A stretch of DNA of 64,000 nucleotides, taken from the NCBI GenBank assembly GCA_937141935.1, contig CAKZQS010000052.1, positions 62,001 through 126,000 on the forward strand, read 5' to 3'. The translations under genes and the position numbers were made by a program. Origin of the DNA: an uncultured Ectothiorhodospiraceae bacterium. Its GTDB lineage: Bacteria > Pseudomonadota > Gammaproteobacteria > Nevskiales > Oceanococcaceae. The notes beneath the pieces were generated by a model. The model saw only the letters and a list, made by a program, of their open reading frames with translations, was not told the origin of the DNA and did no database searches. Shown here piece after piece: positions 47,954-56,366 of this stretch. Numbering within the stretch: position 1 is the first letter of the stretch; the number at the start of each line of letters is the position of its first letter.

Positions 47954-49284
47954 GGGCCCTGTTCCTATCCACGCTGCTGGCGCTGCTGTGCACGGTGCCG
48001 GCGCAGGCCGCCACGCCGCCGCCACCCGGCGGGGTGCTGACGGTTGAGGAGGGCACGCATCGCATTCTGCGCAGCAGCCGGGTCAAGCGCGTGGCTGTCG
48101 GCGACCCCGACGTCGCCGATGTCGATGTCGTCAGCGCCGGTGAGCTGCTGATCACCGGCAAGAGCCAGGGCGTGACCTCGCTGCTGGTCTGGCAGGCCAG
48201 CGGCGGTAGCACCGCGTACAAGCTGGTCGTCGTGCCGGTCGAGAATCCGCTGGAGCAGGCCCGTGACCCCGAGGTCGGGGCCGCGCGCATCGGCAAGGGC
48301 CGGCTGGATGGCCAGTTCAGTTCCCTGTCCGGCCACGCCCAGGCATTGGCCCGGGCTGGTGAGGACGCGCGTGACGACAGCGTGGTGACGCTGCCGGGCC
48401 AGGTGCTCACCGAAATCCGCATCGCCGAGATTTCGCGCAGCACGCTGCGCCAGTTCGGTTTCAATCTGCTGCTCAACCGCCTCGACGGCTCGGTGGCCGT
48501 CACCCGGCCGGGCACCCTCGGTGGCGCCTCGCTGGGCCCGCCGCCGAATGGCGAGAATCCCTTCACCTCGCCGGTGGTCTTCGAGTCCGACTCGGGCTTC
48601 CTGCCGCTGCGCAACGCCTTCAACATCGTGCTGGGCAATGCCAGCCGCAACGTGCTCGGCTTTTTGTCGCTGCTGGAGAACCAGGGCCTCGTGCGCACGC
48701 TCGCCGAGCCCTCGCTGGTGGCAACCAGCGGCCAGACGGCGAGCTTCCTGGCCGGCGGCGAATTCCCGGTGCCGGTCAGCCAGGGCGGCGCCAACGCCGG
48801 CATCTCCATCGAGTACAAGGAGTTCGGCGTGCGCCTGTCGCTGACGCCGACCGTGCTTGCCCGCGATCGCATCAGCCTGCGGGTGGCCCCCGAGGTCAGC
48901 GAGCTGGACTTCAGCGCCGGCGTGTCCATCGGCGGCACCTCGGTGCCGGCGCTGGCGGTGCGCCGTACGGACACGGTGATCGAGCTGGCCGACGGCGAAA
49001 GCTTTGTCGTCAGCGGCCTGGTCAGCCGCAACATGATGGCCAACGTCGACAAGGTGCCCTTCCTCGGCGAAATCCCGATTCTCGGCGCCTTCTTTCGCTC
49101 CAGTCGTTACGACCGTGAAGAGCGCGAACTGGTCATGGTGGTCACGCCGCACCTGGTCGACCCGATCCCGGCCGGGGCCGAGCAGCCCGAGCTGCCCGGC
49201 GCCGATTACGACGCCTACGACCCGGAGTTCGGCGAGCTGCTGTTCGAGGAGAAGGGCCGCTTCACGTCCGGGCTGAGCCGCTGA
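47950..49284 (+). CDS. rcpA: Tad secretin RcpA/CpaC
   Basis: RcpA is the outer-membrane secretin through which the Flp pilus exits. The 444-residue protein has a signal peptide (LFLSTLLALLCTVPAQA), an N-terminal BON-like/pilus-specific domain with VAVGDPDVADVDVV and LITGKSQGVTSLLVW, and a secretin C-domain with VPFLGEIPILGAFFRSSRYDR and ELVMVVTPHLVDP, the type II/III secretin signature. The ATG overlaps the rcpC stop. No separate pilotin is obvious, though tadD encodes a lipoprotein. Confidence 0.94.
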   Translation: MRALFLSTLLALLCTVPAQAATPPPPGGVLTVEEGTHRILRSSRVKRVAVGDPDVADVDVVSAGELLITGKSQGVTSLLVWQASGGSTAYKLVVVPVENPLEQARDPEVGAARIGKGRLDGQFSSLSGHAQALARAGEDARDDSVVTLPGQVLTEIRIAEISRSTLRQFGFNLLLNRLDGSVAVTRPGTLGGASLGPPPNGENPFTSPVVFESDSGFLPLRNAFNIVLGNASRNVLGFLSLLENQGLVRTLAEPSLVATSGQTASFLAGGEFPVPVSQGGANAGISIEYKEFGVRLSLTPTVLARDRISLRVAPEVSELDFSAGVSIGGTSVPALAVRRTDTVIELADGESFVVSGLVSRNMMANVDKVPFLGEIPILGAFFRSSRYDREERELVMVVTPHLVDPIPAGAEQPELPGADYDAYDPEFGELLFEEKGRFTSGLSR

Positions 49285-49286
49285 AC

Positions 49287-50474
49287 ATGCTCTCCGTTGC
49301 CCTGATTGCCAGCGATCCGCTGTACGCCAGCTGGCTCGCCGACGTGCTCGGCGAGGATTGCGAGCTGCATTGGCTGCGCCCCGATGACCCCGAGGACCCG
49401 GCCCTGGTGCAGCTGCAGCGGCTGGAGCCGCCGGATGCCGTGCTGGTCGAGCCCAATGCCACGCTGATCCGCGACGTCGCCAACGCAGGCGTCGCCCTGG
49501 TGGCCGCCGTGTCGATGGACAGCCCCGGCGATAACGCCATCACGCTGATCCGCTCCGGCGCCGCCGACCTCTTCGTGATGGGCCGTGACGATGGCGAGAT
49601 TCGCAGCCGTCTGGACACGCTGCTGCGGGCGCGCCTGCAGCAAGCGCTGCCCAACGAGCCCGGCAGCGGCCGCCGCCAGGCCGACCTGACGCTGCTGCTC
49701 GGCCCGGGCGGGCATGGCGACCTCAGCTTCTGCGCCGTGCACCTCGCGCTGGCCCTGCTGCAGGAGGTCGCGCCCGGCGAGCGCGTGCTGCTGCTGGACC
49801 TGGCCCTGCCATGCGGCTCGGCGCTGGTGCACCTGGACATGAGCCAGAGCTATTCGTTGCTGGACGCCGTCAACGACACCTACCGCTGCGATGCCAACCT
49901 GATCGACAGCGCCTTCGCCCGCCACGGCAGCGATGGCCTGTACCTGCTGACGTTGCCGGAAGACCAGATCGGCCCGCCGCCGGTCGGCGAGGTCGAGCTG
50001 GCCGCCTTGCTGCCGGTGTTGCGCGAGCATTTCCGCCATATCGTGCTGTGCAGCGGGCCGCATTGGCCCGCCAGCGTCTCGACCGCGCTGCTGCGCGAGG
50101 CCACCCATGCCGCCTTGGTCAGCGATGGCGGCATCGTCAGCTCGCGCGCCACGCGGGCCTTCCTGCAGGCGCTGCGGCAGGAGGATGTCGCGCTGTCCGG
50201 CCTGGGTCTGATCTGCGACTCGGCGCGTGGCGTGCAGGCGCTGGATGCGCCCAACCTGGCGCGGCTCCTGGAGCTGCCGCTGTGGGAGGATTTGCGCGGC
50301 AGCCCGCAGATGCGGGCCAAGGCCGTCAATCGCGGCGAGCCCCTGTTTCAGGTGGCGCCGCGCGACGCCACAGCGCGCAGCCTGCAATCGCTGGCCCTGC
50401 GCCTGCACCGCGGCGTGGCGCCGCAGCAGGAGGCGCCGGCCCAGGGTTTCTGGGGTCGCCTGATCGGCGCCTGA
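49287..50474 (+). CDS. tadZ: TadZ/CpaE-like ATPase-fold localisation protein
   Basis: TadZ proteins position the Tad machinery at the pole. The 395-residue product has an N-terminal receiver-like domain (residues 1 to ~115) and a ParA/MinD-like domain (LTLLLGPGGHGDLSFCAVHLA, VLLLDLALPCGSALVHLD). The Walker A reads GPGGHGDLS and lacks both lysines of a deviant Walker A, so ATP hydrolysis is doubtful. Degenerate P-loops occur among TadZ proteins. It lies 2 bases after rcpA and 10 before tadA. Confidence 0.88.
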   Translation: MLSVALIASDPLYASWLADVLGEDCELHWLRPDDPEDPALVQLQRLEPPDAVLVEPNATLIRDVANAGVALVAAVSMDSPGDNAITLIRSGAADLFVMGRDDGEIRSRLDTLLRARLQQALPNEPGSGRRQADLTLLLGPGGHGDLSFCAVHLALALLQEVAPGERVLLLDLALPCGSALVHLDMSQSYSLLDAVNDTYRCDANLIDSAFARHGSDGLYLLTLPEDQIGPPPVGEVELAALLPVLREHFRHIVLCSGPHWPASVSTALLREATHAALVSDGGIVSSRATRAFLQALRQEDVALSGLGLICDSARGVQALDAPNLARLLELPLWEDLRGSPQMRAKAVNRGEPLFQVAPRDATARSLQSLALRLHRGVAPQQEAPAQGFWGRLIGA

Positions 50475-50484
50475 GGCATCGCGC

Positions 50485-51702
50485 GTGGCCGAACTGATCA
50501 CCGCCTCGGGCTCGCGGCCACAGCGCGCCAGCGCCCAGTACCTGCGGCACAAGGCCCAGCTGCATCGCGCGCTGATCGCGCGGCTCGAGGCCGACAACCT
50601 CAGCATTGACGACTGGAGCGAGGCGCGCCTGCGGCAGTGGATTGCGCAGCAAACCCAGACCCTGGTCGCCCGCGAACGGCTGGCCGTCAACGCCAGCGAG
50701 CTGCGCCAGCTGGGCGAGGACATCCTGCATGAGCTGGTCGGCTTCGGCCCGCTGCAGCCATTGATCGAGGACCCCGAGATCGACGACATCGTCGTCAACG
50801 GGCCGCGCAGCGTGTTCGTCGAGCGCCGCGGCCGGCTCGAAGAGGCGGCGACGCAGTTCGTCGACGACGATCATGTGCTGCGGATCATCCGCCGCATCCT
50901 GGCGCCGATTGGCCGCCGCATCGACGAAAGCACGCCGATGGTCGACGCCCGCCTGCCCGACGGCAGCCGGGTCAATGCGGTCATCGCGCCGGTGGCGCTG
51001 GACGGGCCCAGCCTGTCGGTGCGCAAGTTCCGCGCGCAGCCGCTGACCGCCCAGGAGCTGGTGCGCAATGGGGCCATGAGCCAGGAGCTGGCCGACTACC
51101 TGCGCGAGCAGGTGCAGGCGCGCGCCAGCATTGTCGTGGTGGGCGGCACCGGCACCGGCAAGACTACGGTGCTGAACATGCTCTCGCGCTGGATCGCCGA
51201 GGCCGAGCGCATCATCACCATTGAGGACGCCGCCGAGCTGCGCCTGGAGCACCCGCATGTGGTGCGTCTGGAAACGCGCCCGCCCAACTTGGAGGGCGCC
51301 GGCGAAATCAGCGCCCGCGACCTGGTGCGCAACGCCTTGCGTATGCGCCCCGACCGCATCGTGCTGGGCGAGGTGCGCTCGCACGAGGTGCTGGACATGT
51401 TGCAGGCGATGAACACCGGGCATGAGGGCTCGATGACCACGCTGCATGCCAACTCGCCGCGCGACGCGATTCACCGCCTGGAGCTGCTGGCCGGTTTCGC
51501 CGGTTTCGCCGGCGACACGGCCAATTTGCACCGGCAGATCGCCTCGGCAGTGGACCTGCTGGTGCATCTGCAGCGCTTCGCCGATGGCCGCCGCCGCCTT
51601 GGCGGGGTCAGCCGGGTCGAACTCGATGGCGAGCGCATCGCGCTGCGCGAGATTTTTAGTCTCGACGCCGATGGCGTGCAAACGCAGGACCAACGCGCAT
51701 GA
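50485..51702 (+). CDS. tadA: Tad pilus assembly ATPase TadA/CpaF
   Basis: TadA powers assembly, and in some systems retraction, of the Flp pilus. The 405-residue protein has a short N-terminal all-helical region, the N2 domain with LIEDPEIDDIVVNGP, Walker A VVGGTGTGKTTVLNML, the Asp box ITIEDAAELRL, Walker B RIVLGEVRSHEV, and the His box MTTLHANSPRDA. All catalytic motifs are intact. The GTG at 50485 follows GAGG after the tadZ stop. tadB overlaps its end. Confidence 0.96.
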   Translation: MAELITASGSRPQRASAQYLRHKAQLHRALIARLEADNLSIDDWSEARLRQWIAQQTQTLVARERLAVNASELRQLGEDILHELVGFGPLQPLIEDPEIDDIVVNGPRSVFVERRGRLEEAATQFVDDDHVLRIIRRILAPIGRRIDESTPMVDARLPDGSRVNAVIAPVALDGPSLSVRKFRAQPLTAQELVRNGAMSQELADYLREQVQARASIVVVGGTGTGKTTVLNMLSRWIAEAERIITIEDAAELRLEHPHVVRLETRPPNLEGAGEISARDLVRNALRMRPDRIVLGEVRSHEVLDMLQAMNTGHEGSMTTLHANSPRDAIHRLELLAGFAGFAGDTANLHRQIASAVDLLVHLQRFADGRRRLGGVSRVELDGERIALREIFSLDADGVQTQDQRA

Positions 51703-52613
51703 TGCTGGTGCTGCTGTTTGCGATGACGCTGCTGCTGCTGGCGGCCGCCGGCCTGCTGTGGTGGCGTGCGCGCGAGCTGGGCCGCGAGCAGGCCTTTTAC
51801 CTGGGTCGGCGCGCGGGCCGCGGCGGCGTGGTGCAGGGCGGGCGACCCCAGCCGGACGTGCTCAATCGCATGCTGCAGGGCTTCGTGCTGCGCGCGGGCA
51901 TCGATGCCGAGCACCTGCCGCGCTGGTTCGCCCCGGCGCTGGGTCTGGCGCTGCTCGGCGTGCTGCTGCTGGCGCTGAGCTTCGGGCTGGTGCTGGGCCT
52001 GTTGGCGCTGCTGCTGCTGGCGCTGGCCGTGTTTATCTGGACGCTGGCGCGGGAGTCCTCGCGCCAGCACAAGATGCGTGAGCAGCTGCCGGGCTTCTTG
52101 GAGCACATGATGCGCGTGCTCAACGCCGGCAATTCGCTGGAAGAGGCGCTGGCCGCCGCCACCGCGGACTGCCCCGAGCCGCTGGGCAACATCTTTCGCC
52201 GGGTGTCGCGCCAGGTCCGGCTCGGCGCCGCCGTCGACGAAACCCTGACCGAAGTCGCCGAGCTTTCCGGCCTGAAGGAGCTGCAGGTCATGGCGCTGGC
52301 CACGCGCATCAACCGGCGCTTCGGCGGCAGCCTCAAGCGCATCTTCCGCAGTCTGGTCGCCGCGATCCACCAGCAGGATGCGGCGCGCCGCGAAATGCGC
52401 GCGCTGACGGCGGAGACGCGGGTTTCGGCCGTGGTGCTCGCGGCGGTGCCGGTGCTGATGATGCTGTACATCCTGTCGCAGAACCCCGAGTACTACGCGC
52501 AGATGTGGAGCGACCCCCTGGGCCGCGGCTTCATCTTCGGCGCCGCCCTGTTGCAGCTGGCCGGCGTGGGCATCATCTGGCGCATGCTGGCGCGCGCGGG
52601 GCAGGAGGCATGA
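51699..52613 (+). CDS. tadB: Tad inner-membrane platform protein TadB
   Basis: The 304-residue protein has three to four membrane spans (about residues 4-22, 88-125, 250-270, 280-300) and a T2SS-F domain with QLPGFLEHMMRVLNAGNSLEEAL. TadB and TadC form the platform on which TadA acts, equivalent to PilC in the other pilus system. The ATG at 51699 overlaps the tadA stop and the stop overlaps the tadC ATG. Order tadA-tadB-tadC is canonical. Confidence 0.93.
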   Translation: MMLVLLFAMTLLLLAAAGLLWWRARELGREQAFYLGRRAGRGGVVQGGRPQPDVLNRMLQGFVLRAGIDAEHLPRWFAPALGLALLGVLLLALSFGLVLGLLALLLLALAVFIWTLARESSRQHKMREQLPGFLEHMMRVLNAGNSLEEALAAATADCPEPLGNIFRRVSRQVRLGAAVDETLTEVAELSGLKELQVMALATRINRRFGGSLKRIFRSLVAAIHQQDAARREMRALTAETRVSAVVLAAVPVLMMLYILSQNPEYYAQMWSDPLGRGFIFGAALLQLAGVGIIWRMLARAGQEA

Positions 52614-53524
52614 GCGCGCCCTTGCTCGCCGTCATGGCGGCCGCCTGCCTGGCCCTGGCGCTGTTCGCCGGGCTGCTGCTGCTGGCCCAGCGCATGCGCA
52701 GCGAGAACCTGCAGCAGCGCTTCGCGGCCGTGCCCGGTGGCCGCGCGGCGCGGCGCGGTGGCAATGCCGTCTGGGCGCAGCTGGCCGAGCAGGGCCGGCA
52801 GGTCGATGCGCTGTTCGACGAGCAGGGCGAAACCGAACGCCTGCTGCTGCAGGCCGGCATGCGCAGTGCCGGCGAGCGTACCCCCTATTTCGTCGCCCAG
52901 ATCCTGCTGCCGCTGGCCGCCGTCGTTGGCAGCGTGCTGGCCATCGCGCTGAACTGGTTCGAGGGCGATACGGTCGACAAGCTGATCCGCGCCTTTGTGC
53001 TGGTGGCGCTGAGCCTGCTCGGGCCGCGCTGGTGGCTAAAGCGCCGTGCACGTGCGCGGCGCGCGCGGCTGCGTGGCGAGGTGCCGATGCTGATCCACCT
53101 GCTGGCGCTGCTCTTCGACGCCGGCCTGTCGCTGCGCCAGGCGCTGTCGACGCTGACCGCGGAGGGCGCAATGGTGCTGCCGCACAGCAGCCGCGAACTG
53201 GGCGCCGTGTTGCGCCAGCTGGAGGCCGGCGCCGAGGTCGACGAGGTCATCCGGGCCACCGCCCAGGCGCTGGAGGTCACCGAGCTGGCCAGCGTGCTCG
53301 CCGTGCTGCAACAGGTGGATCGTTACGGCGGCGAGCTGCGCGCGCCCTTGATGGACGTGCTGGAGCTGGTCGAAAAACGCCGCGAGCTGAGCCTGCGCGA
53401 GCGCGTCAGCGCCCTGTCCGGGCGCATGACCATCGTGATGGTGCTGTTCTTCTTCCCCGCGCTGCTGATTTTCGTCGCGGGCCCGGCGGTGCTGGTCATC
53501 CTGGCCGCCCTGGGGGCCAACTGA
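52610..53524 (+). CDS. tadC: Tad inner-membrane platform protein TadC
   Basis: The 304-residue protein has membrane spans near residues 4-24, 100-135 and 275-300, and a T2SS-F domain with EVPMLIHLLALLFDAGLSLRQALSTL. It is the TadB partner. The ATG at 52610 overlaps the tadB stop. The extreme end of the gene carries one copy of a 13-base direct repeat whose second copy contains the tadD start. Confidence 0.93.
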   Translation: MSAPLLAVMAAACLALALFAGLLLLAQRMRSENLQQRFAAVPGGRAARRGGNAVWAQLAEQGRQVDALFDEQGETERLLLQAGMRSAGERTPYFVAQILLPLAAVVGSVLAIALNWFEGDTVDKLIRAFVLVALSLLGPRWWLKRRARARRARLRGEVPMLIHLLALLFDAGLSLRQALSTLTAEGAMVLPHSSRELGAVLRQLEAGAEVDEVIRATAQALEVTELASVLAVLQQVDRYGGELRAPLMDVLELVEKRRELSLRERVSALSGRMTIVMVLFFFPALLIFVAGPAVLVILAALGAN

Positions 53525-53540
53525 TGTGGGCCAACTGATG
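53514..53540 (+). repeat. 13-base tandem duplication across the tadC/tadD junction
   Basis: GGGCCAACTGATG occurs at 53514-53526 and again at 53528-53540, period 14. The first copy holds the tadC stop and an ATG (53524) that opens only a four-codon frame; the second copy holds the tadD ATG at 53538. Confidence 0.92.
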
Positions 53541-54230
53541 CGCGCCGCATGGCTGTGGCCGCTGGCGCTGCTGCTGGGCTGTGCCCAGCTGCCGAGCACG
53601 GTCGAGGAGCTGGCCCGGCCGGAGGAGCGCCGTGTGCTGCATGGCGAGCTGGTCCACGACATGCTGGCGCAGGGGCGTGCCCACGCGGCCCTGGCGCACC
53701 TGGAGGAGCTGGAGCGGCAGCAGGGCGAGCTGGATGCCGACCAGCGCCTGCTGCGCGCCGAGGCCTACTACCGCATCGGCGAGACCGCCGCCGCCGCCGC
53801 CGACTATCGCAGCCTGACCGACGGCCCCAAGGCGGGGCAGGCCTGGCATGGGCTGGGCCGGATCGCGACACCCACCGACCTGCGCGCCGCCCTGCAGGCC
53901 TTCAACCAGGCCGTGGCGGCCCGCCCCACCGATGCCGCCGTCCGCAACGACCTCGGCTACGCGCTGCTGTTGGCCGGCCGCGCCGCCGACGGTTGCCGCC
54001 ACCTGTACACCGCCCATGAGCTGGCCCCGAATCAGGCCCGAGTGGTGGCCAACCTGCTGTTGTGCGAAGGTCTACGCGGTCGCCTGCAGGCCAGGGAACG
54101 CCTGTTGCAGGTGCACGGATTCTCCGCCAGCGAGCGCGAACAGCACGCGCAGCAGCTGGTCGAAATGATTGCCACGATTCAGGCGCGCCGCGCCGAAGTC
54201 GCCACCCCGCCCCCGGAGGCCGAAGGATGA
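53538..54230 (+). CDS. tadD: Tad lipoprotein TadD (TPR)
   Basis: The 230-residue protein starts with a lipoprotein signal (MRAAWLWPLALLLGC, lipobox LLGC) and has TPR-like repeats (LRAEAYYRIGETAAAAADYRSLTDGP, AVRNDLGYALLLAGRAADGCRHLYTAHELAPNQARVVANLLL). TadD is an outer-membrane-associated scaffold, possibly the secretin pilotin. The ATG at 53538 is chosen over the in-frame GTG at 53526 for the lipoprotein signal. Its start region was altered by the tandem duplication. Confidence 0.9.
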   Translation: MRAAWLWPLALLLGCAQLPSTVEELARPEERRVLHGELVHDMLAQGRAHAALAHLEELERQQGELDADQRLLRAEAYYRIGETAAAAADYRSLTDGPKAGQAWHGLGRIATPTDLRAALQAFNQAVAARPTDAAVRNDLGYALLLAGRAADGCRHLYTAHELAPNQARVVANLLLCEGLRGRLQARERLLQVHGFSASEREQHAQQLVEMIATIQARRAEVATPPPEAEG

Positions 54231-54490
54231 CCCCACACCGCTCCCGCACCGCCCGGGGCCTGCTGCTGGGCCTGTTGTTGCTGCCGCTGGCGGCCATCGC
54301 CGACGAGGCCCCGCTGCTCGGCGAGCAAACCCGCGACTGGCTGAGCCTGCAGAAGGCACAAAAGCCCGAGCAGGGCAGGCCGATGACCGGTGAGCAGGCG
54401 AAGCTGATCTACCGCCGCTATGTGCAGAGCTTCGGGCGCGAGATTCCCGAACAGCTGCGTCGTGAAGATGGACCGACGGCCAGCCAGTAG
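54227..54490 (+). CDS. DUF3613-like small exported protein
   Basis: The 87-residue protein has a signal peptide (ARGLLLGLLLLPLAAIA) and TRDWLSLQKAQKPEQGRPMTG followed by YRRYVQSFGREIPE, matching the DUF3613 pattern (TRxWLxLQ ... MPGE ... YQRYLxSF). DUF3613 genes occur near Tad loci in proteobacteria; function unknown. It overlaps tadD by 4 bases and tadG by 23. Confidence 0.75.
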   Translation: MTPHRSRTARGLLLGLLLLPLAAIADEAPLLGEQTRDWLSLQKAQKPEQGRPMTGEQAKLIYRRYVQSFGREIPEQLRREDGPTASQ

Positions 54491-56204
54491 GCCCCGCTGG
54501 CAGGGTCGGCCGCGGCAGCGCGGCGCGGCGGCGATTTTTCTGGCCGTCAGCCTGATCGCGCTGCTGACCGCCACCGGCTTCGCGCTCGATCTGGGCCTGC
54601 TGTACACGGCCCGTGCCGAGCTGCGCAAGCAGGCCGAGCTGACCGCGCTGGATACGGTGCGGGTGGCCGGCGGCTGCGTGAACCCGGATCTGAGCGGCGG
54701 CGACCGCCAGCAACTGGCGAACAGCGCGGCCGCGGCCAGTCTGGCACGCTCGGACAGCAGCGCCGCGCTGGTCGGGCCGGTGCAGCTCGGTGACGAGGTG
54801 CTGGCCGGGCCCCTGCGTCGCTTCGTGCCGACCTCGCCCACCAATGCCGACGCGGTCTCGCTGACGCTGCAGCGGCCGCTGCCGCCGCAACTGCTGCCGC
54901 TGCTGCCGCGCGAGGACGGCGCCCGGCTGACGGCGACCGCCGAGGCGACCCGAGCCGCCATCGCCTCCTTTGTCGTCGGCTCGCGCCTGGGCAGCGTCAG
55001 CCCCGGCGAGGTGGCGGTCCTCGGCCCGCTTCTCGAAGGCGTGCTGGGCAGTGATCTGCCGCTGGATCTGGTCAGTTATCAGGGCCTGGTGGACAGCTCG
55101 GTGCAGCTGGTCGACGTGGTGGCGGCCTCGGGGCTGGAGACGCTGGATGCGCTGCTCAGCGAGGACTTCACGGCCGCAGGCCTGTTGTCGACCCTGGCTG
55201 CGGCGGTGCTGGATATCGGCGACACGGTGGCCGCGGGAGCGATCCAGGCCATTGCCGATGCCGCGCCGGCCACGGCCGCCGTGCCTTTTGCCGAGACGCT
55301 GGGCCTGCCAAACGATCTGCCCGCCAGCGCCCAGGACGCGCGCGTGCAGAGCTTCGACATCGTCCGGGCGGCGGTCTTCAACGTGCAGCCGGTCTTCAGC
55401 CTGACGCCGGATATCGTGATCCCCGGCGTGCTCAGCCTGCGCCCGGAAATCACGCTGCTCAGCCCGCCGGCGCTGGGGGTGGGGCCGGTGCGCCGCAGCG
55501 AGGACGGCACGCCGCTGACCCGTGCCGTCAACCAGCAGGCCGCCGTCGCGCTGCCGCTGGAGGTCGACGTGCTGGGCCTGCCGGCGGTGCGCCTGAACCT
55601 GCGGCTGGAAGCCGCCGAGGCCGAGGCCACGCTGGTCGACACGCATTGCGCCAGCGCCGACGATCGCGAGAACCGTGTGCTGCTGATCGCGGAAACGGGG
55701 CTGGCGCGGCTGCGCATCGACGACAGCGAGCCGGTGCTGAACCTGACGATTCCGCTGCCGATCATCGGCAACGTCGGCGCGCGGGTCTACGCCAGCGCCG
55801 AGGCCGACATCGGCAGCGCCGGCAGCTTTGGCCCACGGACTTTCCGCGGGCCCTTCAGCACCGACCCGGAGGACCTCGAAGCCAACACCTGGACGGTGGC
55901 GACGCCCCTGGCGGATACCCTGCGCACGGCCACCACGTCCCTGGCGAACGACCTGAGCCTGCGCACGGAGGTGGATCTGCCGCTGCTGGGGCCGGTGGTC
56001 GGCGCCATCGTCAATCCGGTGCTCAACGCCACGCTGGCCACGACGCTCGGCCTGCTGGAGCCGGCCATCGAAGGCGTGGTCGTCGCGCTGGTGGACCCGG
56101 TGCTCGACCCGCTGGTGCGCAGCCTGGGCATCAGCCTGGGCGGCGCCGACATCACGGTGATCGACTTCGAGGTTCCGCCGCCCTCCCTCATTGCCGTCCG
56201 CTGA
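54468..56204 (+). CDS. tadG: TadG-like protein
   Basis: The 578-residue protein has the TadG-type N-terminus RPRQRGAAAIFLAVSLIALLTATGFALDLGLLYTARAELRKQAE, a processed single-span anchor. The remainder is a long periplasmic, Ala/Leu-rich region with no von Willebrand signature visible by eye. TadG-like proteins are minor assembly components of Tad pili. The ATG at 54468 overlaps the DUF3613 gene by 23 bases. The usual (a)D(a)A(A)L motif is replaced by ELTALD. The sequence after residue 120 has no recognisable domain. Confidence 0.8.
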   Translation: MDRRPASRPRWQGRPRQRGAAAIFLAVSLIALLTATGFALDLGLLYTARAELRKQAELTALDTVRVAGGCVNPDLSGGDRQQLANSAAAASLARSDSSAALVGPVQLGDEVLAGPLRRFVPTSPTNADAVSLTLQRPLPPQLLPLLPREDGARLTATAEATRAAIASFVVGSRLGSVSPGEVAVLGPLLEGVLGSDLPLDLVSYQGLVDSSVQLVDVVAASGLETLDALLSEDFTAAGLLSTLAAAVLDIGDTVAAGAIQAIADAAPATAAVPFAETLGLPNDLPASAQDARVQSFDIVRAAVFNVQPVFSLTPDIVIPGVLSLRPEITLLSPPALGVGPVRRSEDGTPLTRAVNQQAAVALPLEVDVLGLPAVRLNLRLEAAEAEATLVDTHCASADDRENRVLLIAETGLARLRIDDSEPVLNLTIPLPIIGNVGARVYASAEADIGSAGSFGPRTFRGPFSTDPEDLEANTWTVATPLADTLRTATTSLANDLSLRTEVDLPLLGPVVGAIVNPVLNATLATTLGLLEPAIEGVVVALVDPVLDPLVRSLGISLGGADITVIDFEVPPPSLIAVR

Positions 56205-56366
56205 CGCGGCCGCGCCGCCACCGGGCCGGGGGACGCCGGGGCTGAGCCGACGCCGCCGGCCGTGCGCCGCGCGCCGGCCCGCGCCCTGGCTGCCGGTACT
56301 GCTGCGGCGGCTGCTGCCTCTGCGGCGGAGCCGGCATACTGAACGCGCGACCACCGGGGGGCATCG

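Noticed and set aside
54072-56354. Open frame of about 760 codons on minus across the DUF3613 and tadG genes
   Set aside because: Arg/Gln/His-rich translation with no domain, while tadG has a typical N-terminus. tadG is the better gene despite its weak middle.
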